Assembly: GCA_002633005.1 (NCBI GenBank)
Contig: NMRA01000172.1
Span: 709,950-773,949 of the forward strand
Direction: 5' to 3'
DNA from: Phoronis australis
Lineage: Eukaryota; Phoronida; Phoronidae
Length of the DNA stretch: 64,000 nucleotides
Shown: positions 44,680-56,345 of the stretch, one piece after another
Layout of the letters: each line of letters begins with the position of its first letter
Numbering within the stretch: the stretch's first letter is position 1
Translations under genes and position numbers: made by a program
The notes under the pieces: generated by a model
Told to the model about the DNA's origin: nothing
Seen by the model: only the letters and a program-made list of their open reading frames with translations
Databases searched by the model: none

Positions 44680-44990
44680 TTTAGCAATTGAAAATTGAGA
44701 CACAAGTGTCATGTAATCAACAGTTTTGTACCAGATATTACGTTTGGGACCTGGTTGCATGTTGAATGCAACTGTATTACTTTAAACTATATTCGAAAGG
44801 TTTGAAGAGAGAACCGGCTAACGACGTCGAGTCCATATTGATCTACCTCTTGAACTTTCCATGTCAGACTGCTCTTTTGAAGTAGTGCGGGATGTGAATA
44901 CGAAAAACAATATTACATGCCCGTATTGCACTCGACTGATTCAAAGCGTAAGGGATAAATGGTATAATAGTGTCAATTTGGCCGTGTATC
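44680..44990 (+). repeat. Direct repeat, left copy (with 48-codon ORF)
   Basis: Matches 46805-47110 through GAGACACAAGTGTCATGTAA, AACAGTTTTGTACCAGAT, GACGTCGAGTC, CTTGAACTTTCCATGTCAGA and TGTGAATACGAAAA. The copies are 2.1 kb apart in the same orientation. Confidence 0.7.
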
Positions 44991-45007
44991 AACAGCCGGA
45001 CATTTAA
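44861..45007 (+). CDS. Small ORF, left copy of a duplicated pair
   Basis: ATG at 44861, TAA at 45005. Encodes MSDCSFEVVRDVNTKNNIT, then CPYCTRLIQSVRDKW. Against the right copy (MSEVAVEVLREVNTENFIS...) the start codon, the frame and many residues are kept, and several changes are conservative (D/E, V/L, K/E). CPYC suggests a half zinc knuckle. The function is unknown. Confidence 0.3.
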   Translation: MSDCSFEVVRDVNTKNNITCPYCTRLIQSVRDKWYNSVNLAVYQQPDI

Positions 45008-45115
45008 ATGGTGTCGCCGATGGCGGGAAGAATTAAAAAGTGGGACAGTCCGTCAAGAACGGGGCACTTGGCAAATACGCAGTACGATATGTCAGCAACA
45101 CGAAGTACTCGATCG
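44970..45115 (+). repeat. Dispersed repeat, copy 2 of 3
   Basis: TCAATTTGGCCGTGTATCAA, AGCCGGACATTTAAATGGTG, AAAAAGTGGGACAGTCCG and CAGCAACACGAAGTACT occur in the same order, reverse-complemented, at 51150-51300, and in weaker form at 2785-2890. Confidence 0.75.
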
Positions 45116-45253
45116 GGTTACTTCACGGGCATAGTTATTACTAATACAACAGATAACGATAGGACTGCTTCTCAGTTGCAAGAAAATGTCATCTGGGCAA
45201 CAGGTAAACATTGTACAAATGAATTATGAAAGAAACAATTGAGACCAGTATTA

Positions 45254-45254
<1 letters not shown>

Positions 45255-45329
<75 letters not shown>
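45255..45329. repeat. (CA)37 microsatellite
   Basis: About 75 bp of uninterrupted CA dinucleotides; produces spurious His-Thr and Cys-Val ORFs on the two strands. Confidence 0.98.
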
Positions 45330-45331
<2 letters not shown>

Positions 45332-46059
45332 CTTGATTTGAATAACAGATCAACTCTCGATCAAAACTCAGGCAGCTGGAAATTCTCAGTGCAATCTCTC
45401 GCGGCTTGTCTCGGGGCCTCAAGCTCTTATTGGTCACGGAGTGTAGGAGTTGGCATTATAGGGCCATAGTTCTATGGATCTATTCAGCGGATCATTTGCT
45501 ATCACACTTCGATTATCGTAGTATACGAAGTTGTGTACGACTGATCGGAGAGCGTACGCAGAGCTTCAGGCAAAAAGTCACTTACAAGGGTCACGGATCT
45601 AATATATCCTTTAGTTTAATGCCTGTTGTTCAGTGGAGAAAACTGGTCTTCAGCACATACAGGATATGACCGATAAATGCCGGAGATTTGAGTTACTCTG
45701 TGAGGCTAAACTTTTTGATATTTTCACAAGTCACATAGCTGGGGATACATATATTTAATATGAATTCTTTTAAAAAGAAAAAGGTTGTTTACTAACATTT
45801 TTCCAACTTAGCTGTCACCACAGCTTTGCGTTGACACATGATCCTACATCTACAGTCCATTTCACATGGAAAGACTAGTTAGCATTGATGCGTGGTCTAA
45901 TGTTACTTAGACAGCGCAGAAGAGTCTTTACAGAGACCAGCAAGAGATAGTACATCTCAAATCTACACAATAGATGTTTGCTTATTTTTTTATCTACCAG
46001 AGAAGCTTTTATCTGCAAATTTCGAATAGGTAGTTGGAGTAATTAGTTCATCACATATT

Positions 46060-46567
46060 TATGCGCCCACATATTTATATTTGGACGCATTATGCCGTCA
46101 TCACCAACCGTCCGTCCGTCCGCTGCTCTATCTCCAAAACCCTTTGACGTACGTTCATGAAATTTTGCACTTATGTTCCTTTTTATAGATGGGACGGCAT
46201 TAGCGAAATTTTGGACGGCTCCGACTACCGGTGTGCTCCCTAGTGGCCATTTTAGTTTTTTACGCTTACCTCTATATCTTCAAAGGTCCTGGACGTATTT
46301 TCATAAATTTGGCATATAGGCGTCTATTAGTGAGATGACCCTATCCTCCCGTTTTCGGATGGATTCAACGTAGCTTACCCAACGTAGTAGCCATTTTTGC
46401 TGTTTTCGAGTCTATTTTGGCGTCCACCCCTCTGACAACCAAACGGCTCTAAGGATGATTGTTAAAATTGGCACGTATGTTCTTACAGCGAAGAGGACGG
46501 TTGACGATGATTTTCTAACGATTTTGCCTACTGTGGCGCCTCTTAGTGGCAGTTTTTTTTGCGCCCA
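46060..46567 (+). repeat. Repeat with GTCCGTCCGTCCG and three degenerate internal units
   Basis: Starts near ATGCGCCCACATATTTAT and ends TTTTTTTTGCGCCCAT. Three internal units of about 150-170 bp repeat the plan CTCCAAAACCxTTTGACGTA / TTCATGAAATTTTGCA / GGGACGG...ATTTT / TAGTGGCCATTTT. No ORF. It resembles a dispersed repeat; the class is unknown. Confidence 0.55.
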
Positions 46568-46612
46568 TGGTTGTATTAGTGTTAGTATTAGTATTAGTAT
46601 TAGTATTAGTAT
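46568..46612. repeat. (TTAGTA)n hexanucleotide repeat
   Basis: About seven tandem copies of TTAGTA or TTAGTG. Confidence 0.95.
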
Positions 46613-46804
46613 TTATTTATTATGGTGACAAGTGCAATTAAATACATGTAAAACAGTTATAGGTATTATATTTGCAAGAAAGATAAGTACCCAGAGCCAA
46701 CAACAACGGCACCTTTGCAGTGAATATATAACATCTCCTGGAAATAGTTAAAAAAAACAACAATATTTGACATTTTAATTTCCTAGGAATCGGCGCTTGA
46801 GTTG

Positions 46805-47110
46805 CAGACGATGTAGTATTCAGCAACTGAAAACTGAGACATAAGTGTCTTATAATTAACAGTTTTGTTCCAGATTTTACGTTTAGGGTCTGGTTGCATG
46901 TCGAGTGTTAGTTACACTGTTGCAACTGTGTTACTTTAAACAATATTCGGAAAGTTTGAGGATCGAACCAGCTGAAGACGTCGAGTCGACATTGACCTAC
47001 CTTTTGAACTTTCCATGTCAGAGGTCGCTGTTGAAGTACTGCGGGAGGTGAATACGGAAAACTTTATTTCATGGCCGTATTTCCCTCGACAGATTCAACG
47101 CGCGTGGGAT
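46805..47110 (+). repeat. Direct repeat, right copy
   Basis: Counterpart of 44680-44990; see that entry for the shared blocks. The similarity ends shortly after GATTCAACGCGCG. Confidence 0.7.
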
Positions 47111-47263
47111 AAAATAAAGTTTTCTTGCGCAATAAACATACATTGTACGTGTAATGCGTTTATTTTAAAAAACGATCAACTCGTTTTCCGACGATTTGTT
47201 TGGCCCTTGGAAGAGCCGTTGTGGCGGGCGCTGTGGTTTGGTCGCAAGTCCGTTTCAAGATAA
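47015..47263 (+). CDS. Small ORF, right copy of a duplicated pair
   Basis: 82 codons: MSEVAVEVLREVNTENFIS, then WPYFPRQIQRAWDKIKF and a Trp/Arg-rich tail (WPLEEPLWRALWFGRK) with no counterpart in the left copy. The CPYC of the left copy is WPYF here, so a zinc function is not shared. Possibly part of a repeat, or an exon of an unknown gene. Confidence 0.3.
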   Translation: MSEVAVEVLREVNTENFISWPYFPRQIQRAWDKIKFSCAINIHCTCNAFILKNDQLVFRRFVWPLEEPLWRALWFGRKSVSR

Positions 47264-47509
47264 ACGCCGGGACGTTTATTTGGAGTTACTAAAAAGCCTG
47301 AAAATATAATTTTCTGAATACACGCCCATGAGAGTATTTGCGGAAATCACCGGTAGTCTGACGTATGTACGCCAAGTTTCGTCAATGAGTAACAGGGCAA
47401 GATGCATACATGTAAAATACATGCATGACCAACCACTGGGGATCAAAGTGTCACTGGACTAGTTTTCAATCTAGAGGTCATTTGATTTTGTCTCCCACTG
47501 TAGTGTTTA

Positions 47510-47900
47510 TGGAAACAGCTCATATGGTGGAATGTGGCGACGGACAAGGTTTCACTGGAATATAGGACACCACTTATTTTCCAGATTATTTGGCGTGGTC
47601 ACTGGATCGAGTCATGCCAACGGATGCTCAGCTTTTTGAAATTCTCCCGGTCTACTTTTATATTTTGGCCCCGCGACAGATTAGTTATTTTGCAGACTGA
47701 GGTATATGATTATACTCTACAGATCTGTTTACCACAGTGTGCTTTGTAAAATTATTTACCTCACTCAGTATTTTTGATCCCGCGACAATTAGACTATTTT
47801 TGTAGATATTTAGCATAGTGTAAACCTACTTCTTGTCTCGCGACGGACAAGGCCGGCTTATTTGCGTAGATATTGACTGTCTGCGTACGGTGTACATCTG
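47510..47900. repeat. Degenerate tandem repeat (GCGACGGACAAG / CCGCGACARATTAG)
   Basis: Four loosely spaced units with CGCGACxGA...TTATTTTxxAGA and GATTATAC/AGTGTA words follow each other at about 90-110 bp. Highly decayed. Confidence 0.4.
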
Positions 47901-48480
47901 GTCCCACGGCGAACTGGTCTTGTATATCTTTTCATAACAGTGTACCATATGTTTTGGTTCCGTGAAAATGTTTTCGGGTGATTTGTTTCCGGATTCATTT
48001 GACAACGTTCAATGGGGCTAATCGAAAAATTTACATTATCTAGAGGGCGCGCGTGTTCTAGTGGTGATAGATTAACAGCCTCGATATTTGGAGTAAATTT
48101 GTGAACCCTAAAAGGTAACGAATGGCCCGATTTTGGAATGAATCTCATTGAGCAAGAAGCTTTGCCCCCCAAACACCAGCGCAATAATCAAGTATCGGGG
48201 AAACACACGCATCATCTAATGTGGTGTATGTCTTGAACCCGGCCAACATCACGCATGCACTTGAATTTAGGGACCATAGCATCAACTCCACGGCCACCAG
48301 ATGCTGCTAGTGCGGTAGCGGCTTGTTTAAATTGCAAATGTTCATCAAAAAGGACTCCTAAATATTTACACTGACTTAGAATAGAGAGCAGGCTATTCGT
48401 TGTAAGGCTCCCGCATTTTCAACATAGTATATCGGGAACAAGATGAATTACCGTTAAAACCACGCAATGAACAAACTGAA
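47900..48480 (-). pseudogene. Non-LTR retrotransposon (LINE) ORF2 fragment
   Basis: Minus-strand frames read KYLGVLFDEHLQFKQAATAL, AASGGRGVDAMVPKFKCMRD, then after a frame change LDYCAGVWGAKLLAQ, a stop, and DSFQNRAIRYLLG. This matches the order YLGVxxDexLxF...GRALxxxxxKFK...LDYGxxVWG...QNRAxRxxLGVHKF seen downstream of the RT catalytic core in many animal LINEs. Several stops and frame changes show it is dead. The RT catalytic core itself was not found upstream. Confidence 0.7.
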
Positions 48481-48489
48481 ACTAGGTCA

Positions 48490-50280
48490 AAGCAATCCGG
48501 TTACGTGAACGACTCCTATGGGGAAATAACGTTACTTTCCATTAGAATGCCAAGTGGTTAGTTATACTTTATTTGTGACGTGCTTTGAATCCATAATGAT
48601 TACCTCTCCTCACGTAAATAAGCACACGTGTACCAATGATTCTTAACCGCTAAGATAACCGTACGTGTAGGTTGTCAGAAGTGCATGGCCGGTCTTACAA
48701 GTTAGGTGGGTTGTTCTTTTTACTTTTTCACTAAGTCAAACTAATGGTTCGGCATTCGGTATGTACTGTCGTTTGTACGCACTCGCTTACAAACTTAAGA
48801 GTGGATTGGGGAACTTGCGTGTAAGTGGCGTAAAGATAGCTGTTCCTATTTTTACAACCAGTTGAGACCATATAAGTTTATACTGAGCCACAACACCTCG
48901 TTTCTTACAATATCTCTTTTTATCGCTCCGGCTGGTCTGCTAACTCAGCTTGTCCTGAACCTGCTTTGCAGGTTGTTATAGCCCAGTTGGCTGTTTGGTG
49001 TACCCACTTGGTAGTTTATATGATATTTTCCCATTTGGCAGTTTGCCAATTAAGGAACCCAACTGGTTCCTTCTGTGAAATAATTATTTGTACAGCTGTG
49101 ACCCTGAAATTCCCAATAAAACTTAAAATATATATTATTCTTGTTGTTTTATTTGTCCCCAATAAGTTTGATATAGACATTTCTAATATAGTCCTATCCA
49201 GGATGCTGCGCATTCTCTTAGCGAAAGTCCTGCTGCACGTGCCTTGTTGTTCTTCCTCTCCAAGCCGTGTAGCCGGTAGAGATCGAGTGTGATCGTGCCG
49301 GTTATGGAGTTAGGTTATCAGGTAGGGAGAATTTTGGTGCATGCACAGTAACCACCTCTGTGAGAAAATTTAACCTTGAAATTACAGTTCTATTGCTTTT
49401 GAACGCCAGTATCAATTTTACTACGTTTTAAACAAATGCGACTACAAAATCTTTAAAAATGGCATTTTATGGCAAGTATCCAAATACGATACTTGGCCTC
49501 AGCATTTAAACTCCGCACTGAATTTATTACGCCATTATGAAAGCTCAGATACAATTCTGTAACGCATTTATTCGGTCATTCCCACCAAAAATAGAAATAA
49601 GCGGTTACATTGTGCTGGGATAAATCCATACAACCTAATATTATTTGTTTTTCCAATCACTCAAATTCTCCCTGGGCCACATAATATTTTCAGTCTATTG
49701 CAAACAAAAGAACCATAGAGGTCCATCGACTTTTGGAAACTTTCAATGGGTAATTTTTTTTGGAAAAAATGATTTCTCAATTTTGTAATATTCAAATCGT
49801 TTTGTTTTTAGTGAATTGAAACAAGACAAGTATTTAGCAAATCTCCGGCGATATATTTGATACTTGCCTATAGTTATTCTGAAATTCAAAATTCGTGTCA
49901 CTGTGAATGTGCCGCAGATTGTGTCCTCAATACCATAAGTTAAAGACACATTAACTCTTTGATGTATCCAGTGAAATAAGGAGCATGAAAAAGATGGCGA
50001 GCGTTTACATGACCAATACAAATGAACAATTACCTGTGGTTCTTTCGCACTTGCGAAACGGTTACTCCAACTTTCAAAAGAAAGTGTTAGTGCTAAGGAC
50101 TCTATGTGTCAAACGAATTGCCGCGATCACTACGCCGAAGCTTCGATGAGTACCGAAACTTTGTTTTTAAATCCCATTACTCGGTAAGCTTCGGTTTTTG
50201 ACGAAAATTCCAAGAGGTTTTGCCCATGCCATTAACCTGAGACTGATCGTGTAGGATTCTCCATTTAGTAGCCTTTGCGA
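48490..50280. other. Intergenic, no feature recognised
   Basis: AT-rich sequence with short ORFs only (for example 48966-49292 plus, 49743-50021 minus), none with a recognisable motif. Confidence 0.5.
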
Positions 50281-50282
50281 CC

Positions 50283-50600
50283 TCGATACTAGCCGCGAGA
50301 GTTTGCACTGAGGATTCCCGGTTGCCTGCTCGCGGACGACTGAGTTTTAATCGAGAATTGTAGTTATCAAACCATGCCTAATTTTATTGTTTCATTTTCA
50401 TTTTGTTATTGTTGTTCATCAAGCGAGATGGTTCCATACTCTAGACGCGAGGGTTTGCAATTACAGTTTTCGGATGCCTGCTCGACTGAGTTTTGATAGG
50501 GAGGTGTACTTATCAAATCAAAGCTAATTTCATTGCTTCATTTTCATTTTGTTATTATTGTTTATCAAGCGAGCCTCTTCAGGTACGGATCCATACACTA
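50283..50600. repeat. Tandem duplication, about 160 bp x 2
   Basis: CTAGCCGCGAGAGTTTGCA...TTTGTTATTGTTGTTCATC and CTAGACGCGAGGGTTTGCA...TTTGTTATTATTGTTTATC are successive copies. A reverse-complement relative (CAAAATGAAAATGAAGGC...CTCAGTCGAGCAGACTGCC) lies at 3422-3494. Confidence 0.7.
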
Positions 50601-50911
50601 AAGTCAGTGATTTCTCAGTAAAATTAGACAACAAACCCGACAATTATACTTGTCATTCTTTATAAGGGCCGACCTGTGGCCCTGGTTTGGTGCCGGGAGT
50701 AGTTTGGCCTCTGGTATCTTTTCAGCTCCAGTCGTAGAACCACTTTCTACAACCAAGCATACTACAAGCCAGGAGACAAAACATTTTTGGTTGTTAAAGT
50801 CATGTTACATGTTACAATATCATACTGAAAGAAGTTACATGTGGCCTGAAGTTTAGACCCCAAAAAATGAGTGTTTACGTAATTTTTGAAAAAGCACTCA
50901 TAATATGTTAA

Positions 50912-50968
50912 GTGTGTGCGCGCGCGTGTGTGTATGTGCGTGCATACGTGCGTGCGTGCGTGCGTTGT
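50912..50968. repeat. Mixed GT/GC and CGTG microsatellite
   Basis: Alternating purine-pyrimidine run (GTGTGTGCGCGCGCGTGTGT, then CGTGCGTGCGTGCG), a potential Z-DNA former. Confidence 0.85.
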
Positions 50969-51149
50969 ATTATTACTGTTTTCAATTGTTTCTATAATGA
51001 TTACTTTGTTCAATGTTTATCTATTGCCTAGATGTCTTTTTTGTTAATACGATTTTTGAGAAGTAGGCATGTTGTTATCTATAGTATTTACGTGTACCCG
51101 TGAAATGAAATTTTAAAAAATGAAAAGTTTATTTCGTAAAGGAACCCAA

Positions 51150-51291
51150 TCCAGTACTTCGTGTTAATGACAGCGCACAGTTTATTTGCCAATTTCCCCG
51201 ATCTTGGCGGACTGTCACACTTTTTTGATTTTTTCTGCCATCTGGCCACTCCACCTAAATGTCCCGCTGTTTGACACATGGCCAAATTGGC

Positions 51292-51300
<9 letters not shown>
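51150..51300 (-). repeat. Dispersed repeat, copy 3 of 3
   Basis: Reverse complement reads CCAATTTGGCCATGTGTCAA, CAGCGGGACATTTAGGTGG, TGTGACAGTCCGCCAAGA and TTGGCAAATAAACTG, paralleling 44970-45115. Confidence 0.75.
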
Positions 51301-51329
<29 letters not shown>

Positions 51330-51340
51330 TTGTGTGTATA
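51291..51340. repeat. (AT)n(GT)n compound microsatellite
   Basis: CATATATATATATG followed by about 15 GT dinucleotides with one TT interruption. Confidence 0.95.
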
Positions 51341-51419
51341 GACCAACTCAAAGTGGAATTGTCAAAAAACAAATCCAACTCAAGAAATTCCAAAAGCATT
51401 TTAACCAACTTAGTACGAG

Positions 51420-54400
51420 CAGCCGCTAAACAACTTACATAAGCATGAGCGTTTGTGAAACGTCGTATTTCTGTATAAGAATCGAGAACATAATTTAATA
51501 TGGATATACTTGTACGAATGCTCGTACAGTAATAAAGAGTTTGGCCTTTATTTCCGAAGTAGTGGTATACTCTTCAATTCGGGAATAACATTTCTTCGGA
51601 GATAGGGCCATCTGCTAGTTTCATGATCTGTGCTTAACAAAATTAATGAAGTGCTGTTTGATCAATGCCATTCCATGAAGGAAACATATTAGCCACTGTA
51701 AACTCTACAACAACTGCTGTCCTGTTTTACTATTCAATTCAATGGCAAACACTTTTAGTCCAAATAATGTATTTCCTAAGAAAATTTAAAATTGTATAAC
51801 CTTCTGTTCGAACGAAATACATGGGTTTTATTGTAGTGAGAATTTTCGGTACGCATACTGTAGAGCACCACACGTTCGGAATTCTTAAGAGAACTTGGTA
51901 CTACGGATGGCAAATTGGCCTAACTAACTATGCGGTTGCTGATTTTACAAAGTTACCCATTTTTATTCTGGTGCATTCCACGTGTGTAACCAGGGATTTT
52001 ATTTACATTTTAGGTACTATCTCTTTATCTGAAATTGAAGTCATGCCCAAGGACATCGCCTACTTGCCAAAAAGTTGACACTACAATGCTGTTTACTGTA
52101 CAGTTTTCTTTTGGACCTCTTTTATACTTGGTTATGGGAACAAAATTAACTTCCCTGCACTTTGTGCAACCTTAAGTATTTTTTCATAATTCAAGATGGC
52201 GTGATCTGCCATCTTGAATTTCCCCCAGTTTCCACACTGTGAAGATGGTGGTTAGTAGGATCCTGCAATGAATCATTTCAAATGTTTTCTAGAATCATTT
52301 TATAGATGCACGGTCAAACTAAAGATCAACTGACAAGTCAAAGGTCTAATTGGACTGAAATACGATAAATCCACCTCTTTTAGTGGACGAAATGTTAAAT
52401 GACTGTATGGAAAATGCGGAATCAGCATCTTTTGATTTTTTCTGAGATCAAATAATGTTAAGGATAAGGGATCAATGAATATTGGAGTGAGTTATCCTCC
52501 CAAAATCTCAATAAGCTAATTTCCACTATTTCCACTATTACGTTTCTTTGCTGATTAAGGATATGTGTAATACGTGTAGGTTACTTATGGGCTATATGTC
52601 TGCAGTCTGCAAATGGTACATATAGTACTAAAATCACATTCTTGTTCTGTGTTATTATTCAATTATAATTATTTCAATTCCGTTAAGTGTAAATGAAGTG
52701 TCAAGTGCTGGCCTTGATCTTGACAAAGTCTTAATAAATCAATTCGCAATGTTGATCGGCCCTCATAAATATTCATATAAAAAGTGTATGCGTTCATGTC
52801 TTGTTATGCTGGTGGGTTATTGCAATTAACTTCACTTGATATTCAAATTCAAATTGCTTCTTTGAATCAATTTAATGGTATTTAATGTATAGTATTTAAG
52901 CTATGGTTGAATACACGAGATATATTGCGTAACACGGGCATTTGTCATTTTGAACGAGGTCTGGATAGAATCCTATCTTTGTGCAAGTAACGTTATTCCA
53001 CCCTCACTGTACAGTAACCTGCCTCGACTGATGTTTGACCATATTCGCTGTATCGTGTTAACTCCCACTGTGTGTAATATGATCTTGTTGAGAAGGCTGG
53101 AGTTTGAGTTTTGTTTGCACCTTTGATGATCTATGACGACCCAAGTACAGCGGTTTGATCATGAGTATATGTGCATTTTAGTACGCTTATTTGTTTCAGT
53201 GTGATCATGTTGTCCTTGGGACATTGTCTACATACACTATACCTTCTGACACAACGCCACCTGCCTTGTAGAAACATCATGATGGAACGACACTCAAAAT
53301 CAATGTGCATGCCGTGCTCGGAAGTATACCGATCACATCGCTAGCTCTTGCACACGCCTTTGTGCACTGTACATTTACTTGTTTGGGCTTAAACCACTGG
53401 ATCAGGGTTCCCTTGATTTTGTTTACTTCGATCACTGCCTGTTTTAATAAATTGCATCTATTCAAGTCAGAGTTGGTCGCCATACTATGTAACAATAAAC
53501 TGAAAGGGGTTTCCTAGATTTCAACCAATGGGAATGAAAGAATTCTAGGACGTCGGTTTCATTATTTAACCAACGAGAAGCCATGTTAAACAGCAATAGA
53601 CAGTGCTACCTTTCGTAGCATGTGAAAGAGTGTACATGCACTATCGCTAGGTGACAAAACTATGAGAAATTCCTAAATGCTGGCTTTGAAGCTGGATGAA
53701 GCCAATACATCTCGTTTATTCAACGAAATATGCATACACACGTAAGACGATTAAGGGAATTGAACGCTTCTAAAATGGAGATTGCCATAAATATGAAACT
53801 TTGATGTACAAATATTAACAACATGTGCATACCTAGTCGTCATCGCTCGTGCTTGACTTTCACCATATTCAACGTCTATCAGTTTGCTTATGTACATTAT
53901 GAAGCAGAGCCCCCCCCCCCCCACCTCTCACTTGTAGTAGTCTGTGCAGGACAGGCCAGCACTGTTGCAACTGCAGCTTAAGTCTATGCATGCCCGTCTT
54001 TCTGCACTGCAGATGCAACCAACCACGTCAAGTAGAGGTTGCGGTGTGCAACGGGTAGTGATGAAGTGACCAGTGTTACTACGGAGTTGACGACTTCCCA
54101 TCCAAGGTTGGCAATATGTTTATTTTTTACGGTGTGTGTTAGTGGTCAGGTGCCTTCCACAACAACATCTGAAGGTATGCTCAGAACGAGAATAAGAGCA
54201 ATGTTGGCATCCGTTGGTGGCATTTCGTGGAGACATCATTCGACCATGGTAGAAGTCCACATAGGTATCGTTCATTGTTTGACAACTCGTCTGTCGATTC
54301 AGAAGCAAGAAGAATGCACATGATGTTTACCAAATATCAGCGAGAGTCATGCCAGATTCTTCCCATGTCTGGCCGCACTCTGGTTTGTTCGCTTCTACGA

Positions 54401-54670
54401 GTATGGGGCCCGTCAGATTTTCATTTCCAACTGATAATGCATTGTGCCATAACCTGATATTGTACAACTTTTGAGAAATAGGCTAGACTTGATGGAGTCT
54501 CCAGACTGTTTCGCTTATGTTCGAAATACTACAGCTCCGCTTCTCTATTTGTATCTTGGCGTCAACCGACATCCGGGATATCCCGCAAATCAAGAGCACG
54601 GAGACAGTGTTGTCAATGAGGATTCTGATGGTGTGGGCGTCTTCTATCACTTTTGAAATGAAGCTACAAA
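51420..54670. other. Intergenic, no gene recognised
   Basis: Short ORFs at 51821-52078, 53305-53517 and 54039-54456 carry no motif I recognise. A poly-C tract lies at 53910-53922. Confidence 0.45.
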
Positions 54671-55079
54671 GTCTGACGTCTGCTTCAACATAGTTTTTTT
54701 ATTATTTTATGGCAACACAAGTATAAGACAATGCAATAATGGTACAGAGAATTAGCCCAGAAAATGAGTCATTGTATCTAGGCTTATATTATTTTATACA
54801 TAGCGATAAATTGTTCAAGTAAAAATATAACAATGAGCAATAACACAAGGAAAATAACGAAAACAAAATAAAATCATACAGGATAAAAGGACTGCCATCT
54901 TAATAAAGAAAACAAGAAAAATCTCAAAATTGTTGTAAAATAATCAATGTGCTTACTACATTTAAAAATGAAATTGCTAATATTTTGGAGTACCAAACAT
55001 CAGGGTTTTAAGCTAAATTGTGGCAACCATATATTAAAAAGTATTTTTTTATTCATATCGCTATGAGGCTATAAAAACC

Positions 55080-55330
55080 AGACCATATGTAGTCATTGGA
55101 TTGGAGGCTGCGAAAGAGCTGTTCACGCTATTCATAAAAAGTTGGATGCGTGAGCAAGAAGTGAACATCACTAGTAGTTACGCCACGGATACACTTATTT
55201 GTACAATTGGTAAAATAACGACACAACTTTTGTGAGGTGACTGGCATAACCCCGCTCTCAAGTGGTTCACAAGAACTTCTTTTTCACGCAGTAGACATAA
55301 TTTAGTGGCAGGGAGAGAAGTTAGTCACTC
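55080..55330 (-). pseudogene. LINE ORF2 C-terminal remnant
   Basis: The minus-strand frame reads RYFTNCTNKCIRGVTTSDVH followed by FLLTHPTFYE, a stop and REQLFRSLQ. It parallels the CxxC...(E/D)xxHFLLxCPxYxxxRxxLF module at the end of many LINE ORF2 proteins. Confidence 0.5.
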
Positions 55331-55639
55331 TTACGTGACCATTTTACCGAGGGCATTTATTGTACTACTTAAACTTCCAGTTGTAAAGTATTTCACAAAA
55401 GCAAACCGGTATTAATTGGATTTTTTCTAAACGATTGAGGGTAATAGTGGATAATTATTATTATTCAATAGTAGCTCTCATCTGTTTATAAATAGAAGAT
55501 GTGTTACGTTTGTATTAGTGAGCAAAAGCTAAATGTGACAAATCATTGATTCCATTGATAACTTTTGATTAATTAAGCATTATTTCTTAACAAACGGATA
55601 TAATTCCAGTTAAAAATTCCTAAGACTCTAATTGTACTA

Positions 55640-55805
55640 GAACCTCTGGCAGTTCGTGATGGAGTTCATTAGGTGTCTGTAGTCTAAAAAAATCTAGCCA
55701 AAATCACGTATTCTTATTTTAAATACACCACAATACCCCCAGGTAATCTCATAAAGTCTTAGAGATCTCCTAGTGTTGGTCCTATCGTTACTGAACTCTA
55801 CCTCG
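55640..55805. mobile_element. Diverged copy of the GTTCAGTARCGCTAGGACCT MITE
   Basis: Shares AAATCACGTATTCTTATTTT, AAATACACCACAA, AGGTAATCTCATAAAGTCT and CGTTACTGAAC with 31775-31927. It sits within the LINE relic. Confidence 0.55.
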
Positions 55806-55984
55806 CTTGCTACTGAAATCTTTCAAGTTCTCATAGTGAAGTCAAAATTGCGTTATCAGAGATAACATCTGCCTATTTGAAATGAGGAAGAATTAAAGAA
55901 TTATCAATCAACTCTAAATGGCAACTGGAAATATATTTAGAAACTTTTTAAATGGGTTGAGAAGCTTTTGATTTTTTTTAATAT

Positions 55985-56345
55985 ACCCACACGATGAGGA
56001 TTCCTGGTGAGTTGAAGATCAAATAGAACACCCAGACGCTTAACTGACACACAATAGCATTACACATGAAAAATATTTAGAGTCTGTTGATATCGTGTGG
56101 AACTTTTTATGAAAACGTTATGTCACAACTTTTGGATGCTTCGAACTCCATGCCCCATTTGTTGCCCAATCAACCAAAAAATCAATGTCTTTGTAGGAGA
56201 TTAAAATTATCGGGTTTGTCCTCTGGATAAGGAAAAAATACTGTATCTTCAGCATATTTTAGAGTACAGTCTGTCGGGTCTGTAGTTGATAAATAGTGGA
56301 CAAGGAAGCGGCAACAGTACACTGCATTGTGGTACACCAGCATTT
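55985..56345 (-). pseudogene. LINE reverse-transcriptase core remnant
   Basis: Reads GVPQCSVLLPLPCPLFIN (RT box ending near 56338), then TLKYAEDTVFFPYPEDKPDN, LLQRH, a stop, and GNKWGMEFEASKSCDITF. The catalytic FADD/YADD box is YAED (56245-56256). Stops and frame changes confirm inactivity. Confidence 0.7.

Noticed and set aside
45189-45469. Poly-(His-Thr) and poly-(Cys-Val) ORFs
   Set aside because: Translation of the (CA)n microsatellite on the two strands.
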